Position numbers and translations under genes: made by a program
Source: Streptomyces alfalfae
Lineage (GTDB): Bacteria > Actinomycetota > Actinomycetes > Streptomycetales > Streptomycetaceae
Direction of reading: 5' to 3'
Length of the DNA: 64,000 nucleotides
Assembly (NCBI RefSeq): GCF_004127445.1
Contig: NZ_QEXM01000025.1
Span: 434,001-498,000, forward strand
Notes under the pieces: generated by a model
What the model was told of the DNA's origin: nothing
The model's input: the letters and a program-made list of their open reading frames with translations, nothing else
Databases searched by the model: none
Shown here: in pieces, positions 1-9,600 of the stretch
How positions within the stretch are numbered: the first letter of the stretch is position 1
Layout: every line of letters begins with the position of its first letter

Positions 1-191
1 CCGGTGTGGCGACCGTCGTCGGCAGCGGCGTCGCGGGCAGCAACCACGGCAACTCGTCCACCACGCAGCAGCAGGCCGTCGGCAACGGCGCCTCGAACCA
101 GAACAACACCGCCCAGGTGGACGGCTCGGCATGGACCCCGATCTACCAGACGAACGACAACGTCACCGTCAACTTCGCCGAGCTCTGGTGA
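1..191 (+). CDS. 3' end of a small secreted-type protein (5' truncated)
   Basis: The window opens inside this gene, reading from base 3. About 62 C-terminal residues remain and the stop is TGA. The visible part is rich in Gly, Asn, Gln and Ser (motifs SNHGNSS, TQQQAVGNG, SNQNNTAQV) and ends in FAELW, a composition typical of short secreted Streptomyces surface proteins. No catalytic motif is visible. The function is unknown and the N-terminus, including any signal peptide, lies outside the window. Confidence 0.6.
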   Translation, partial: GVATVVGSGVAGSNHGNSSTTQQQAVGNGASNQNNTAQVDGSAWTPIYQTNDNVTVNFAELW

Positions 192-366
192 ACCGGGCCC
201 CCACGGAGCCGCTCGGGACGGCTCCGCGGGGCCGGTGAGACCGGCATTCAGGGGTGATGGGACAAGGGTCCTGTGCGGCGGCGCCTCGGCGTCGCCGCAC
301 AGTTGTGTGCGGCAGGGGGGGGCGGGAGGCGCCGGCGGCCACGACGTCTTGACACCGGCATAAGAG

Positions 367-381
367 CTGACGGACAGTCAG
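367..381. promoter_or_regulatory. Inverted repeat, candidate TetR-family operator
   Basis: CTGAC-GGACA-GTCAG: perfect 5-bp arms around a 5-bp spacer, 70 bp before the start of the MaoC/DUF35 gene and in a non-coding stretch. CTGAC/GTCAG half-sites are common before acyl-CoA metabolism genes controlled by TetR-type repressors in actinobacteria. No tetR gene lies next to it, so the regulator would act from elsewhere. The assignment to TetR is inference. Confidence 0.4.
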
Positions 382-450
382 AAACCGGCGGAGGGACGGA
401 AGCCGGAGCCGCGCGGTACTCGGTGAGCGGCGGGACTCGGAGGGGGATGC

Positions 451-1506
451 GTGGGCGGCGCGGAGCGGGTGGCGGAGGGCGCGGGGGGCGCGGACGCGGG
501 GGCCGAGGAGATTCCGTACGTGGAGCTGAAGGCGTTCGAGGGGCGGGCCGCCGCGGTGGCGGGGCGCGGCAAGGACCCGGTCAACGGGCCGATGATCAGG
601 CACTGGTGCGAGGCCATGGGCGACGCCAACCCGGCGTACGCGGGCCCGGACCAGGTGGCGCCGCCGACGATGCTCCAGGCGTGGACGATGGGCGGGCTCT
701 CCGGACACGAGGGATTCTCCGGACACGAGGGGCGCGAGGGGTGCGAGGGGCATGAGGAGCACGAGGGGCAGGAGGGGCAGGAGGGGCATGAGGGGCACAA
801 GGGGCGTTCGGACGCGTACGACGCGCTGTTCGCCCTGCTCGACGGGGCGGGCTACACCTCGGTCGTCGCCACCGACTGCGAGCAGGAGTACGTACGGGCG
901 CTGCGGCCCGGCGACCTGATCACCTTCGACGCGGTGATCGAGTCGGTGTCCGAGCGCAAGACGACCAGGCTCGGCACGGGCCACTTCGTCACCACGCGGA
1001 TGGATGTCAGGGCGGACGGCGCACTCGCGGGAACGCACCGCTTCCGCATCCTCAAGTACGCCCCCGCCGCGCGCCGCGAGCCCGTGGCCAGGCGTCCCCG
1101 GCCGGTGGTCAACCGCGACAACGCGGGGTTCTGGGAGGGGGTCGCCGCCCACCGGCTGCTGATCCAGCGCTGCTGCGGCTGCGGCGCCCCGCGTTTCCCC
1201 TGGCTGCCGGGGTGCAACGCGTGCGGCTCCGCCGAGTGGGACACCGTCGAGGCGAGCGGCGAGGGCACGGTCCACTCGTACGTCGTGATGCACCATCCGC
1301 CCTTCCCCGCCTTCGATCCCCCCTACGCCGTGGGCCTCGTCGAGCTGGCCGAGGGCGTGCGGATCGTCAGCAACGTCGTCGGGGTGCCCTGCGACGAGGT
1401 GCGCATCGGGATGCCGGTGCGGTTGGAGTTCCAGCGGGTGGACGAGGAACTCGAACTGCCCGTGTTCCGGGCCTCGGCGGACGGAGGACCCCATGAGGCC
1501 AGGTGA
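451..1506 (+). CDS. MaoC-like/DUF35 fusion, ChsH2-type enoyl-CoA hydratase subunit
   Basis: 351 residues. The N-terminal half resembles a MaoC hotdog domain. The C-terminal part is a DUF35-type zinc ribbon plus OB fold, with the CCGCGAPRFPWLPGCNACGS stretch supplying the paired cysteines (near residues 232-248). This two-domain layout is that of ChsH2, which pairs with ChsH1 to hydrate enoyl-CoA in steroid side-chain degradation and docks the Ltp2 aldolase through DUF35. The GTG start has an AGGGGG ribosome site. The next two genes are ChsH1- and Ltp2-like and overlap in sequence, so the three form one operon. Odd: residues about 85-118 are a run of Gly-His-Glu/Gly-Gln-Glu triplets inside the MaoC domain. 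The true substrate is unknown; a non-steroid acyl-CoA is equally possible. Confidence 0.8.
   Translation: MGGAERVAEGAGGADAGAEEIPYVELKAFEGRAAAVAGRGKDPVNGPMIRHWCEAMGDANPAYAGPDQVAPPTMLQAWTMGGLSGHEGFSGHEGREGCEGHEEHEGQEGQEGHEGHKGRSDAYDALFALLDGAGYTSVVATDCEQEYVRALRPGDLITFDAVIESVSERKTTRLGTGHFVTTRMDVRADGALAGTHRFRILKYAPAARREPVARRPRPVVNRDNAGFWEGVAAHRLLIQRCCGCGAPRFPWLPGCNACGSAEWDTVEASGEGTVHSYVVMHHPPFPAFDPPYAVGLVELAEGVRIVSNVVGVPCDEVRIGMPVRLEFQRVDEELELPVFRASADGGPHEAR
704..808 (+). repeat. 9-bp tandem repeats encoding GHE/GQE triplets
   Basis: Degenerate 9-bp units (GAGGGGCAC-like) repeat about ten times within the MaoC/DUF35 gene and keep the frame. They encode alternating Gly-His-Glu, Gly-Gln-Glu and Gly-Arg-Glu triplets, a charged flexible insertion where related proteins have a short linker. 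Confidence 0.75.
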
Positions 1507-1900
1507 GGAGCTGCCGCCCCTTGAGGTGCCGATCACCCGCACCCTGATCGTCGCCGGGGCCATCGCCTCCCGCGACTACCAGGACGTGCACCACGACGCG
1601 GAGCTGGCGCGGGCGAAGGGCTCGCCCGACATCTTCATGAACATCCTGACGACCAACGGCCTCGTCGGCCGCTACATCACCGACCACTTCGGCCCCACGG
1701 CGATCCTGCGCAAGGTGGCGATACGGCTCGGCGCGCCCAACCACCCGGGCGACACCATGGTCCTGACCGGCACCGTTGAGCGGGTCGAGGCGACGCCCGA
1801 GGGGGACACCGCCACGGTCGGCGTCGTCGGGGCCAACGGCGTCGGCAGGCACGTCACCGGAACCGTGACCGTGACCGTCCCGGCGGGAGGCGCCGCATGA
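1493..1900 (+). CDS. MaoC family dehydratase, ChsH1-type subunit
   Basis: 135 residues, a single hotdog domain. The HHDAELARAKGSPDIFMNIL segment (residues 26-45) matches the conserved region of ChsH1-like proteins. In the studied ChsH1-ChsH2 complex the small subunit completes the hydratase active site, so this protein most likely works as a heteromer with the preceding product. Its ATG lies 14 bases inside the upstream gene, and its own TGA overlaps the ATG of the next gene, which implies translational coupling. The substrate is inferred only by analogy to steroid or other branched acyl-CoA thioesters. Confidence 0.8.
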   Translation: MRPGEELPPLEVPITRTLIVAGAIASRDYQDVHHDAELARAKGSPDIFMNILTTNGLVGRYITDHFGPTAILRKVAIRLGAPNHPGDTMVLTGTVERVEATPEGDTATVGVVGANGVGRHVTGTVTVTVPAGGAA

Positions 1901-3063
1901 GCGTCCGTACGCGCGACAGCCTCGGCGGCAGGGCGGCGATCGCCGGCATCGGGGCGACGGAGTTCTCCAAGGACTCCGGGCGCAGTGAGCTGAAGCTCGC
2001 GGTGGAGGCGGTGCGGGCGGCGCTCGACGACGCGGGGCTCGCCCCCGCCGACGTCGACGGCATGGTCACCTTCACCATGGACACGAGCCCGGAGATCACG
2101 GTGGCCCAGGCGGCGGGCGTCGGCGAACTGTCCTTCTTCTCCCGCGTCCACTACGGCGGCGGCGCGGCCTGCGCCACCGTGCAGCAGGCGGCGCTCGCGG
2201 TGGCGACGGGCGTGGCCGAAGTCGTGGTCTGCTACCGGGCGTTCAACGAGCGCTCGGGGCGGCGGTTCGGCTCCGGGGTGCAGCGGCGCGAACCCTCGGC
2301 GGAGGGCGTCGCACTCGGCTGGATGCTGCCGTTCGGCCTGCTGACCCCCGCCTCCTGGGTCGCGATGGCCGCCCAGCGCTACCTCCACGCGTACGGGCTC
2401 ACGCCGGACGCCTTCGGCCCCGTGGCGGTGACGGACCGGAAGTACGCGGCGACGAACCCGGCGGCGTACTTCCACGGCAAGCCGATCACCCTTGCCGACC
2501 ACGCCGCCTCCCGCTGGATCGTCGAACCGCTGCGGCTCCTCGACTGCTGCCAGGAGACGGACGGCGGCCAGGCGGTCGTCGTGACCAGTGTCGAGCGGGC
2601 CCGCGACCTGCCGCACCCCCCTGCCGTGATCACGGCGGCTGCCCAGGGCGCGGGCCGGGCGCAGGAGCAGATGACCGGCTTCTCCCGCGACGACCTGACC
2701 GGGCTGCCGGAGATGGGCGTCGTGGCGGACCAGCTGTGGCGCACGTCGGGGCTCGGCCCGGCCGATATCGACGTCGGCATCCTCTACGACCACTTCACGC
2801 CGTTCGTGCTGACGCAGCTGGAGGAGTTCGGGTTCTGCGGCCGGGGGGAGGCGGCGGGGTTCGTCGCCGAGGAGCGGCTGCCGATCAACACCCACGGCGG
2901 GCAGCTCGGCGAGGCGTACCTGCACGGGATGAACGGCATCGCCGAGGCTGTCCGGCAGGTGCGCGGCACATCCGTGAACCAGATTCAAGGTGCCGCGCGC
3001 ACGCTGGTCACGGCGGGCACGGGTGTCCCCACATCGGGGCTGATATTGGGGTCGGACGGCTGA
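1897..3063 (+). CDS. Thiolase-like lipid-transfer protein, Ltp2-type aldolase
   Basis: 388 residues of the thiolase fold, sterol-carrier/Ltp subgroup. Recognisable parts are the N-terminal AAIAGIGATEFSKDSGRS, a central GGGAACATVQQAALAV stretch and the C-terminal INTHGGQLGEAYLHGMNGI stretch carrying the conserved His-Gly-Gly. Ltp2 catalyses retro-aldol cleavage of a beta-hydroxyacyl-CoA made by ChsH1-ChsH2, with DUF35 of ChsH2 as docking partner, and the gene order here matches that complex. The start is the ATG of an ATGA overlap. No other steroid-catabolic gene lies nearby except an acyl-CoA synthetase 1.9 kb downstream, so the module may serve another acyl-CoA. Family confidence is high and substrate confidence low. 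Confidence 0.8.
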   Translation: MSVRTRDSLGGRAAIAGIGATEFSKDSGRSELKLAVEAVRAALDDAGLAPADVDGMVTFTMDTSPEITVAQAAGVGELSFFSRVHYGGGAACATVQQAALAVATGVAEVVVCYRAFNERSGRRFGSGVQRREPSAEGVALGWMLPFGLLTPASWVAMAAQRYLHAYGLTPDAFGPVAVTDRKYAATNPAAYFHGKPITLADHAASRWIVEPLRLLDCCQETDGGQAVVVTSVERARDLPHPPAVITAAAQGAGRAQEQMTGFSRDDLTGLPEMGVVADQLWRTSGLGPADIDVGILYDHFTPFVLTQLEEFGFCGRGEAAGFVAEERLPINTHGGQLGEAYLHGMNGIAEAVRQVRGTSVNQIQGAARTLVTAGTGVPTSGLILGSDG

Positions 3064-3114
3064 ACGCGCGCGTGTCCTCGGGCCGCGGCAGGGCCCGCGC
3101 CGTTCACTCGGCGT

Positions 3115-3969
3115 ATGCGTCTCCGAAAAATGATCATTGGACTTGTCCTGGTCCTGGCCGCACTCTCCCTCGACATGACCACCTCCCCGCCGGGCGCGAC
3201 GGCCGCCCCCGCCCGCGGCGACGCTCCGGAGCCGGAGTCCGGCGCCGCCGCGCCCGTGTCCGTCTTCCGCGGCTACGCGTTCGACACCTGCGTCGCCCCG
3301 ACCGCCGACACCATGCGGCGCTGGAAGAGCTCCAAGTACCGCGCCATCGGGGTCTATTACGCGGGCCGGGGACGGGCCTGCAAGAACCAGCCGAACCTGA
3401 GCCGGAGCTGGATGAACACGGTGCGTGCCGACGGCTGGCGGATCCTGCCGGTGTACGTGGGCTCGCAGTCGCCCTGCGTCGGCGCGAAGAACAAGAAGGG
3501 GGTGCCCATCGGCCGGTACCCGACGAGCCAGGGGAAGAAGGAGGGCCGCGACGCGGTCACCCGTGCCAAGGCCTACGGCATGCGGGCGGGCAGCCCGCTC
3601 TACCTGGACATGGAGGCGTACGCGTACAAGAAGGCGGCGTGCGCCCGCACCACGCTCGCCTTCATCCAGTCCTGGAACCGCACGGTGCGCGCCAGTGGCT
3701 ACGTGCCCGGCTTCTACAGCAGCGCCGACTCCGGCGTGCGGCACATGGACGTGGCCCGGCGCGCGGGCGAGAAGGACCTCCCCTCGGTGATGTGGTTCGC
3801 GCGCTGGCGCACCGCGCCGCGCCTGTACGGGGAGCCGGCGCTCGGGGACAGCGCGTGGCGGCCCGCGCGCCGCATCCACCAGTACGCGGGGAACGTCAAG
3901 GAGCGGCACGGCGGACGCACGCTGGTGATCGACCGCAACCTGATGCACGCCCCCGTGGCGCGCTTCTAG
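3115..3969 (+). CDS. Secreted DUF1906 (Rv2525c-like) glycoside-hydrolase-fold protein
   Basis: 284 residues. An N-terminal signal peptide is clear: RLRK, a hydrophobic IIGLVLVLAALSL core, then a Thr/Pro/Ala stretch to about residue 35. The mature part matches the DUF1906 family: FRGYAFDTCVAPTADTMRRW opens the barrel, followed by YRAIGVYYAGRG, WRILPVYVGSQ, LYLDMEAYAY and WFARWRT. These proteins have a TIM-barrel related to glycoside hydrolases, and Rv2525c is a Tat-exported cell-wall-associated homologue. The acidic DMEAY strand is where a catalytic or binding acid would sit. It starts 52 bases after the Ltp2-like gene and probably has its own promoter. Confidence 0.8.
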   Translation: MRLRKMIIGLVLVLAALSLDMTTSPPGATAAPARGDAPEPESGAAAPVSVFRGYAFDTCVAPTADTMRRWKSSKYRAIGVYYAGRGRACKNQPNLSRSWMNTVRADGWRILPVYVGSQSPCVGAKNKKGVPIGRYPTSQGKKEGRDAVTRAKAYGMRAGSPLYLDMEAYAYKKAACARTTLAFIQSWNRTVRASGYVPGFYSSADSGVRHMDVARRAGEKDLPSVMWFARWRTAPRLYGEPALGDSAWRPARRIHQYAGNVKERHGGRTLVIDRNLMHAPVARF

Positions 3970-4153
3970 CCGCTCGCGCCTGTTCCCGCGCCCGTGCGCC
4001 GGGGCGGCTCTCCGGGACGAACCCCCAAGGGGTCTGCTCCGCCTCCTCCACCTGTAGGAGGTGGGGCAGGCACCCCTCGTACAACCTGAGGCGGACACCG
4101 CTTCGGGACCTGGGGCCGATCCGCTGAGTAGGGGGCGCTTCTAGCGTGGAGCC

Positions 4154-4735
4154 ATGACCGCATCCATGGTGTCCGTGTGCACCAGCGCATCGAAGGCCGC
4201 GACGCGGGGCACGGGTCCGGCACGGGCCGGCGGGCCCTTCACCTACCCGTCGTTCGCGTCCTATGTACGGGCACGCCAGCCCGTGCTGCTGCGCACCGCC
4301 CGCTCGCTCACCGCGAACCCGAGCGATGCCGAGGACCTGCTGCAGACGGCGCTGACCAAGACGTATGTGGCGTGGGACCGGATCGAGGACCACCGCGCGC
4401 TCGACGGCTATGTGCGCCGCGCCCTGCTGAACACGCGCACGTCGCAGTGGCGCAAGCGCAAGGTCGACGAGTTCGCCTGCGACGAGCTTCCGGAGCCCGA
4501 CGCGGCGCCCGCCGGGGACCCGGCCGAGCAGCAGGTGCTCCGCGACGCGATGTGGCGCGCGATCACGAAGCTGCCGACGCGGCAGCGGGCGATGGTCGTA
4601 CTGAGGTATTACGAGGATCTGAGCGAGGCCCAGACCGCCGAGGTGCTCGGCGTCTCCATCGGCACGGTGAAGAGCGCGGTGTCGCGCGCCCTCGGCAAGC
4701 TCCGCGACGACCCGGAACTCACGCCGGTCCGCTGA
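4154..4735 (+). CDS. ECF (SigE-family) RNA polymerase sigma factor
   Basis: 193 residues. Region 2 covers about residues 30-100, with LTANPSDAEDLLQTALTKTY as the core-binding helix. Region 4 covers about residues 125-185, with LPTRQRAMVVLRYYEDLSEA followed by a helix-turn-helix, VLGVSIGTVKSAVSRALGKL. It belongs to the SigE-like group common in Streptomyces, usually without a genetically linked anti-sigma factor, and none is seen here. The N-terminal 30 residues are low complexity, so the start could be the second ATG (4166). A TAGCGT box ends 6 bases before the ATG, so a leaderless transcript is possible. The regulon cannot be inferred. Confidence 0.85.
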   Translation: MTASMVSVCTSASKAATRGTGPARAGGPFTYPSFASYVRARQPVLLRTARSLTANPSDAEDLLQTALTKTYVAWDRIEDHRALDGYVRRALLNTRTSQWRKRKVDEFACDELPEPDAAPAGDPAEQQVLRDAMWRAITKLPTRQRAMVVLRYYEDLSEAQTAEVLGVSIGTVKSAVSRALGKLRDDPELTPVR

Positions 4736-4916
4736 ACCGGTCCTTCCGCCCGGCCCACGTCCCGGCCCACGTCCCGCCCCGCGGCCCCGCTCCGGACGCC
4801 CCCGGCCCGATCCGATGATCGATCATCCCCTGGCCTAGTGACATACCGAGCGGTATGCGCGCAGAATCGGCCCAGCCCCTACTGCCGCGTAGGCGATGTC
4901 GCCCCAGGAGGACGCC

Positions 4917-6566
4917 GTGCTGAGCACGATGCAGGACGTACCGCTGACCGTCACCCGCATCCTTCGTCACGGTTCGACCGTGCACGGGACGTCCCAGGTC
5001 ATCACCTGGACCGGCGACGGCGCCCCGCAGCGCCGCAGCTTCCGCGAGATCGGCGAACGCACGGCCCAGCTCGCCCACGCCCTGCGCGACGACCTCGGCG
5101 TCACCGGCGACGAGTGTGTGGCCACTTTCATGTGGAACAACGCCGAGCACGTCGAGGCCTACTACGCGGTGCCCTGCATGGGCGCCGTCCTGCACACCCT
5201 GAACCTGCGGCTGCCCGCCGACCAGCTCACCTGGATCGTCGCCCACGCCGCGGACCGCGTCATCATCGTCAACGGCTCCCTCCTCGGCCTCCTTGCGCCG
5301 CTGCTCCCCCGGATGCCCGGCGTCGAGCACATCGTGGTCTCCGGGCCCGGCGACCGCTCCCTCCTCGCGGACGCGCACGTGCGGGTCCACGAGTACGAGG
5401 AACTGCTCGCCGGCAAGCCCACCGCCTACGACTGGCCCGAGCTGGACGAGCGCTCCGCCGCCGCCATGTGCTACACCTCCGGCACCACCGGCGACCCCAA
5501 GGGCGTCGTGTACTCCCACCGCTCCATCTACCTGCACTCCATGCAGGTCAACATGGCCCAGTCGATGGGCCTCTCCGACGCGGACACCTCCCTGGTCGTG
5601 GTCCCGCAGTTCCACGTGAACGCCTGGGGCCTGCCGCACGCCACCCTGATGACCGGCGTCAACATGCTGATGCCCGACCGCTTCCTGCAGCCCGCCCCGC
5701 TGGCCGAGATGATCGAGACCGTGCGGCCCACCCACGCGGCGGCCGTCCCCACCATCTGGCAGGGCCTGCTCGCCGAGCTGACCGCGAAGCCGCGCGACGT
5801 CAGCTCCCTCGGCCAGGTCACCATCGGCGGCTCGGCCTGCCCGGCGTCCCTGATGGAGGCCTTCGACCGCCTCGGCATGCGGGTCTGCCACGCCTGGGGC
5901 ATGACGGAGACGTCACCGCTCGGCACGATCGCCCGGCCGCCGGCCCACGCCGTCGGCACCGACGAGGAGTTCGGCTACCGGCTCACCCAGGGCCGCTTCC
6001 CCGCCTCCGTCGAGGCCCGCCTGGTCGGTCCCGGCGGCGAACACCTCCCCTGGGACGGCGAGTCGGCCGGTGAGCTGGAGGTGCGCGGTCCCTGGATCGC
6101 GGGCTCCTACTACGGCGGCGCGGGCGGCGAGAACCACCGGCCGGCCGACAAGTTCAGCGAGGACGGCTGGCTGAAGACCGGTGACGTCGGCGTGATCAGC
6201 CCCGACGGCTTCCTCACCCTCACCGACCGCGCGAAGGACGTCATCAAGTCGGGCGGCGAGTGGATCTCCTCGGTCGAGCTGGAGAACGCCCTGATGGCCC
6301 ACCCCGACGTCGCGGAGGCCGCCGTGGTGGCCGTCCCCGACGACCGGTGGGGGGAACGCCCGCTCGCCACGGTCGTCCTGAAGGAGGACGCCACCGCCGA
6401 CTACGCCGCGCTGCGGGACTTCCTCGCCGGCAGCGTCGCCAAGTGGCAGCTCCCCGAGCGCTGGGCCATCATCCCCGCCGTCCCCAAGACCAGCGTCGGC
6501 AAGTTCGACAAGAAGGTACTGCGCCGGCAGTACGCCGACGGGGACCTGGACGTCACGCGGCTGTGA
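4917..6566 (+). CDS. Fatty acyl-CoA synthetase (AMP-forming ligase)
   Basis: 549 residues of the ANL adenylating family. The P-loop-like motif [16 protein letters not shown] lies near residue 185, the GWGMTE-type motif appears as [13 protein letters not shown] near residue 325, and the hinge and C-terminal domain carry [20 protein letters not shown] and [11 protein letters not shown], the last with the catalytic Lys. The enzyme activates a medium or long fatty acid to its CoA thioester via an acyl-AMP. An in-frame ATG exists at 4896, but AGGAGG at 4906-4911 fits the GTG at 4917. It could supply the thioester substrates for the upstream ChsH/Ltp-like module, although a sigma gene lies between. 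Confidence 0.9.
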   Translation: MLSTMQDVPLTVTRILRHGSTVHGTSQVITWTGDGAPQRRSFREIGERTAQLAHALRDDLGVTGDECVATFMWNNAEHVEAYYAVPCMGAVLHTLNLRLPADQLTWIVAHAADRVIIVNGSLLGLLAPLLPRMPGVEHIVVSGPGDRSLLADAHVRVHEYEELLAGKPTAYDWPELDERSAAAMCYTSGTTGDPKGVVYSHRSIYLHSMQVNMAQSMGLSDADTSLVVVPQFHVNAWGLPHATLMTGVNMLMPDRFLQPAPLAEMIETVRPTHAAAVPTIWQGLLAELTAKPRDVSSLGQVTIGGSACPASLMEAFDRLGMRVCHAWGMTETSPLGTIARPPAHAVGTDEEFGYRLTQGRFPASVEARLVGPGGEHLPWDGESAGELEVRGPWIAGSYYGGAGGENHRPADKFSEDGWLKTGDVGVISPDGFLTLTDRAKDVIKSGGEWISSVELENALMAHPDVAEAAVVAVPDDRWGERPLATVVLKEDATADYAALRDFLAGSVAKWQLPERWAIIPAVPKTSVGKFDKKVLRRQYADGDLDVTRL

Positions 6567-6619
6567 CCCCACGGGGCGCGCGGGCCGCACGGCGGATGGC
6601 CACCTGACCCAGACCGCGC

Positions 6620-6647
6620 GGTCCGGGAGCCCGGCGGCTCCCGGACC
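6620..6647. terminator. Hairpin terminator between convergent genes
   Basis: GGTCCGGGAGCC and GGCTCCCGGACC form a perfect 12-bp stem with a 4-base loop. It lies between the stops of the acyl-CoA synthetase and the PAS protein and can serve both strands. Confidence 0.8.
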
Positions 6648-6653
6648 GGTGGC

Positions 6654-9600
6654 TCAGTTCGTGCCGATCTTCGCCAGCAGGTCCACGATGCGGTCCTGCA
6701 CCTCGGAGCTCGTCGAACGCTCCGCGAGGAAGAGCACCGTCTCACCGGCGGCGAGCCGCGGCAGCTCCGTCTCGTCGACGGCGGCGGTGTAGACGACCAG
6801 CGGCGTGCGGTTCAGCCGCCCGTTCGCCCGCAGCCAGTCGATGATCCCCGCCCTGCGGCGGCGCACCTGGTGCAGGTCCATCACCACGAGGTTCGGCCGC
6901 ATCTGGGCCGCCAGCGTGACCGCGTCCGCGTCGCTCTGGGCCCGCGCCACCTGCATGCCGCGCCGCTCCAGCGTGGCGGTCAGGGCGAGCGCGATCTCCT
7001 CATGTTCCTCGATGAGCAGGACCCGCGGCGGATGCTGCTCGCTGTCGCGCGGCGCGAGCGCCTTCAGGAGGACGGCGGGGTCGGCGCCGTACGCCGCCTC
7101 CCGCGTCGCCTGGCCGAGACCCGCCGTCACGAGCACCGGCACCTCGGCCGCGACCGCGGCCTGGCGCAGCGACTGGAGCGCCGTCCGCGTGATCGGGCCG
7201 GTCAGCGGGTCCACGAACAGGGCCGCGGGGAACGCCGCGATCTGCGCGTCGACCTCCTCGCGCGAGTGCACGATCACGGGACGGTAGCCCCGGTCGCTGA
7301 GCGCCTGCTGGGTGGTCACGTCGGGCGCGGGCCACACCAGGAGGCGGCGCGGGTTGTCCAGCGGCTCGGGCGGCAGCTCGTCGTCCATCGGCTGCGGCTG
7401 GGGCCGGTTGGAGATCTCGACCGCGCCACCGGGGCCGTCCAGCGGCTCAGGCCCCTCGTCGGCGTCCTCGTCGGGAGCGCCGATCGCGTACGAACGTCCG
7501 GCGCCCTCCGTCACGGCGGCGATACGGGACTGGGGCAGCCCGGGGCCGGAGGCGTGGGCCTGCGGGTGCGGGCGCGCCGAAGCCTCGGCGCGCTCCTCGG
7601 CCGCCGGGTCCGGAGGCGTGCCCAGCCTGCGGCGACGCCCCGAACCACTCGGAGCCTGCGGCGGCGCGGGGGCCGCCTCGGGGGGCAGCGGAGCCTGCGG
7701 GACACGCGGGCCCTGTGTCGAGCGGCGCTCCTGGGCGGGCGCCGCCTCGTCCTGCGGCCCGCGCTGCTGCTCGGTGATCCGCTGGCCGAACGGCACGCCC
7801 TGCCCGAGCGTGCGCACGCTGAACGCGCGCCCCTGCGTCGAGTCGGGGTCGACCGGCGCGGCCTCCGCGGGCAGCGGCTGGGCGGCGCGCGCCTGGGCGC
7901 CGCGCTCCGGCGGGAGCTGGGCGCTGCCGGACGCCGGAACGCCCTGCGCCGGTGTGCCCGTGGAGTGCGGGTCGCCCTGCGCCGGAACACCGGCCGCCGG
8001 GGTGCCGCCTTCGGGCCACGGCTGCGGCTGCGGCGGCTGCTGCGGCTCCGGGAGCGGGCCGGGGACGGCTGCGGCTGGCGGGACGCCCGGGGCCTGCGGG
8101 GTTCCTGGGGCCTGCGGGGCTCCTGGGCCCTGCGGGGTGCCCGGGGCTGCCGGGACGCTCGGGGCAGAGGTGGTCTGCGGGGCGCCGGGGGCCGACGGTG
8201 CCGAAGGGCCGCTCGTGGCCGCGGGATTGCCCGGGGCCGCAGGGCCGGCCGGGCCGCCGGGGGCCGCCACGGGCCGGGCATTCGCCTGCCGCGGAGGAAC
8301 CACTCCACCCGGAGCGCTGCCCGGGGCGCCGCCCTGAGCCGCCCCCGGGACCATCCCCTGAGCCGGAGGCGCCTGCCGGGAGCGGCGGCGCCCCGTGGGA
8401 GCCTGCGCGGGGTGCGGCTGCGGCGGGGTGTGGTCGTCGCCGGGGGCGTGCGCCGCCGCGGCGTGCTGTCCGGTGCCGTCACCCGGCACGCCCGGATACC
8501 CCGGGGCGCCCGGCGTCACGGGGACCGTGAACCCGCCGGGCAGCGGAGCCTCGCCGACCGCGGCACGGCCGGCCGCCGCCTGATTCAGCACGGCGTGGCC
8601 GGGAGCGCCCGCGGGCGCACCGCTAGGGCCGACGCCCCGCCGGTCGGCGCCGCCCGGTGTACCGGCACCCTGGACGCCGGCGCCTGGTGTGCCGGTGCCC
8701 TGCGGTCCGGTGCCCTGCGGTCCGGTGCGCTGCGGTCCCGTGCCCTGCGGTCCTGTGCCCTGCGGTCCCGTGCCCGGCTGGAGAGCGCCCTGGCTCACGG
8801 CGACAGCGCCTTGGTTCACCACGGCATGGCCCACGCCAGGCCGAGGGGCTCCGGGCCCGCCGACGCCCGCGTCTCCCGGCCCGCTCAGCTCCTGGCCGCC
8901 GAGCTCCTGGCCCGGCGCGCGGTCGGCCGTGGCGGGCGGCAGGGCGAAGACGCGCCCGCTGTTCGCCTCCTCGGCCGCGGCACGCTCCTTGGCGGCGGCC
9001 AGCGCACGCCGCGCCCGACGTCCCGTGGGACGCGCGGCATCGCCGTGCCCGGCCTCCACCGAGGCGATTTCGTTGCCGGGGGCGCCGGACGCCTCCGAGG
9101 GGCCGGAGGCGAGCGCGGGCAGCGCGTGCTGCTCGCCGCCCCGCCGCGCGCGACGCCCCGTACCGCCCGCGGGCACGGGCACGCCCTGCGGCGGCACCGT
9201 CTGCCCCAGCGCGGCGGACCCGGCGGCATGCTCGGCCGCGGTCACCACGGACCCGACGGACCCGGCTGAACCAGGGGCCCCCGAGGCCTCCGCGGCCTCC
9301 ACCGGGCCCTGCGTCCCCTCGGCGGCACTCGGCCGCCCGCGCCGCCGCCCGGTCCCGCCCGAAGCGCCACCCATCACCCCGGCGGCCCCGCCGGACGTCT
9401 CAGGGGACTGCGCCTGCGCGCCGATTCCGGCCGGGCCGACGCCCGGAGCGGTCGTCACCGAACCGCCGAGCGTGTCCGGAGCGGCCTCCGCGGCACGCCG
9501 CCCCCTGCGCCGCCCCGTGCCGGTCGGCGCGGCGGGCGCCCCGGCCTCGGGACCACCGGGAGCCGCCTCCGGGACACCGCTCTCCAGGAAGGAGTCCACG

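Noticed and set aside
1672-4098. 808-codon minus-strand frame opposite the Ltp2-like and DUF1906 genes
   Set aside because: Same cause; the opposite strand carries recognised enzymes with proper ribosome sites and overlaps.
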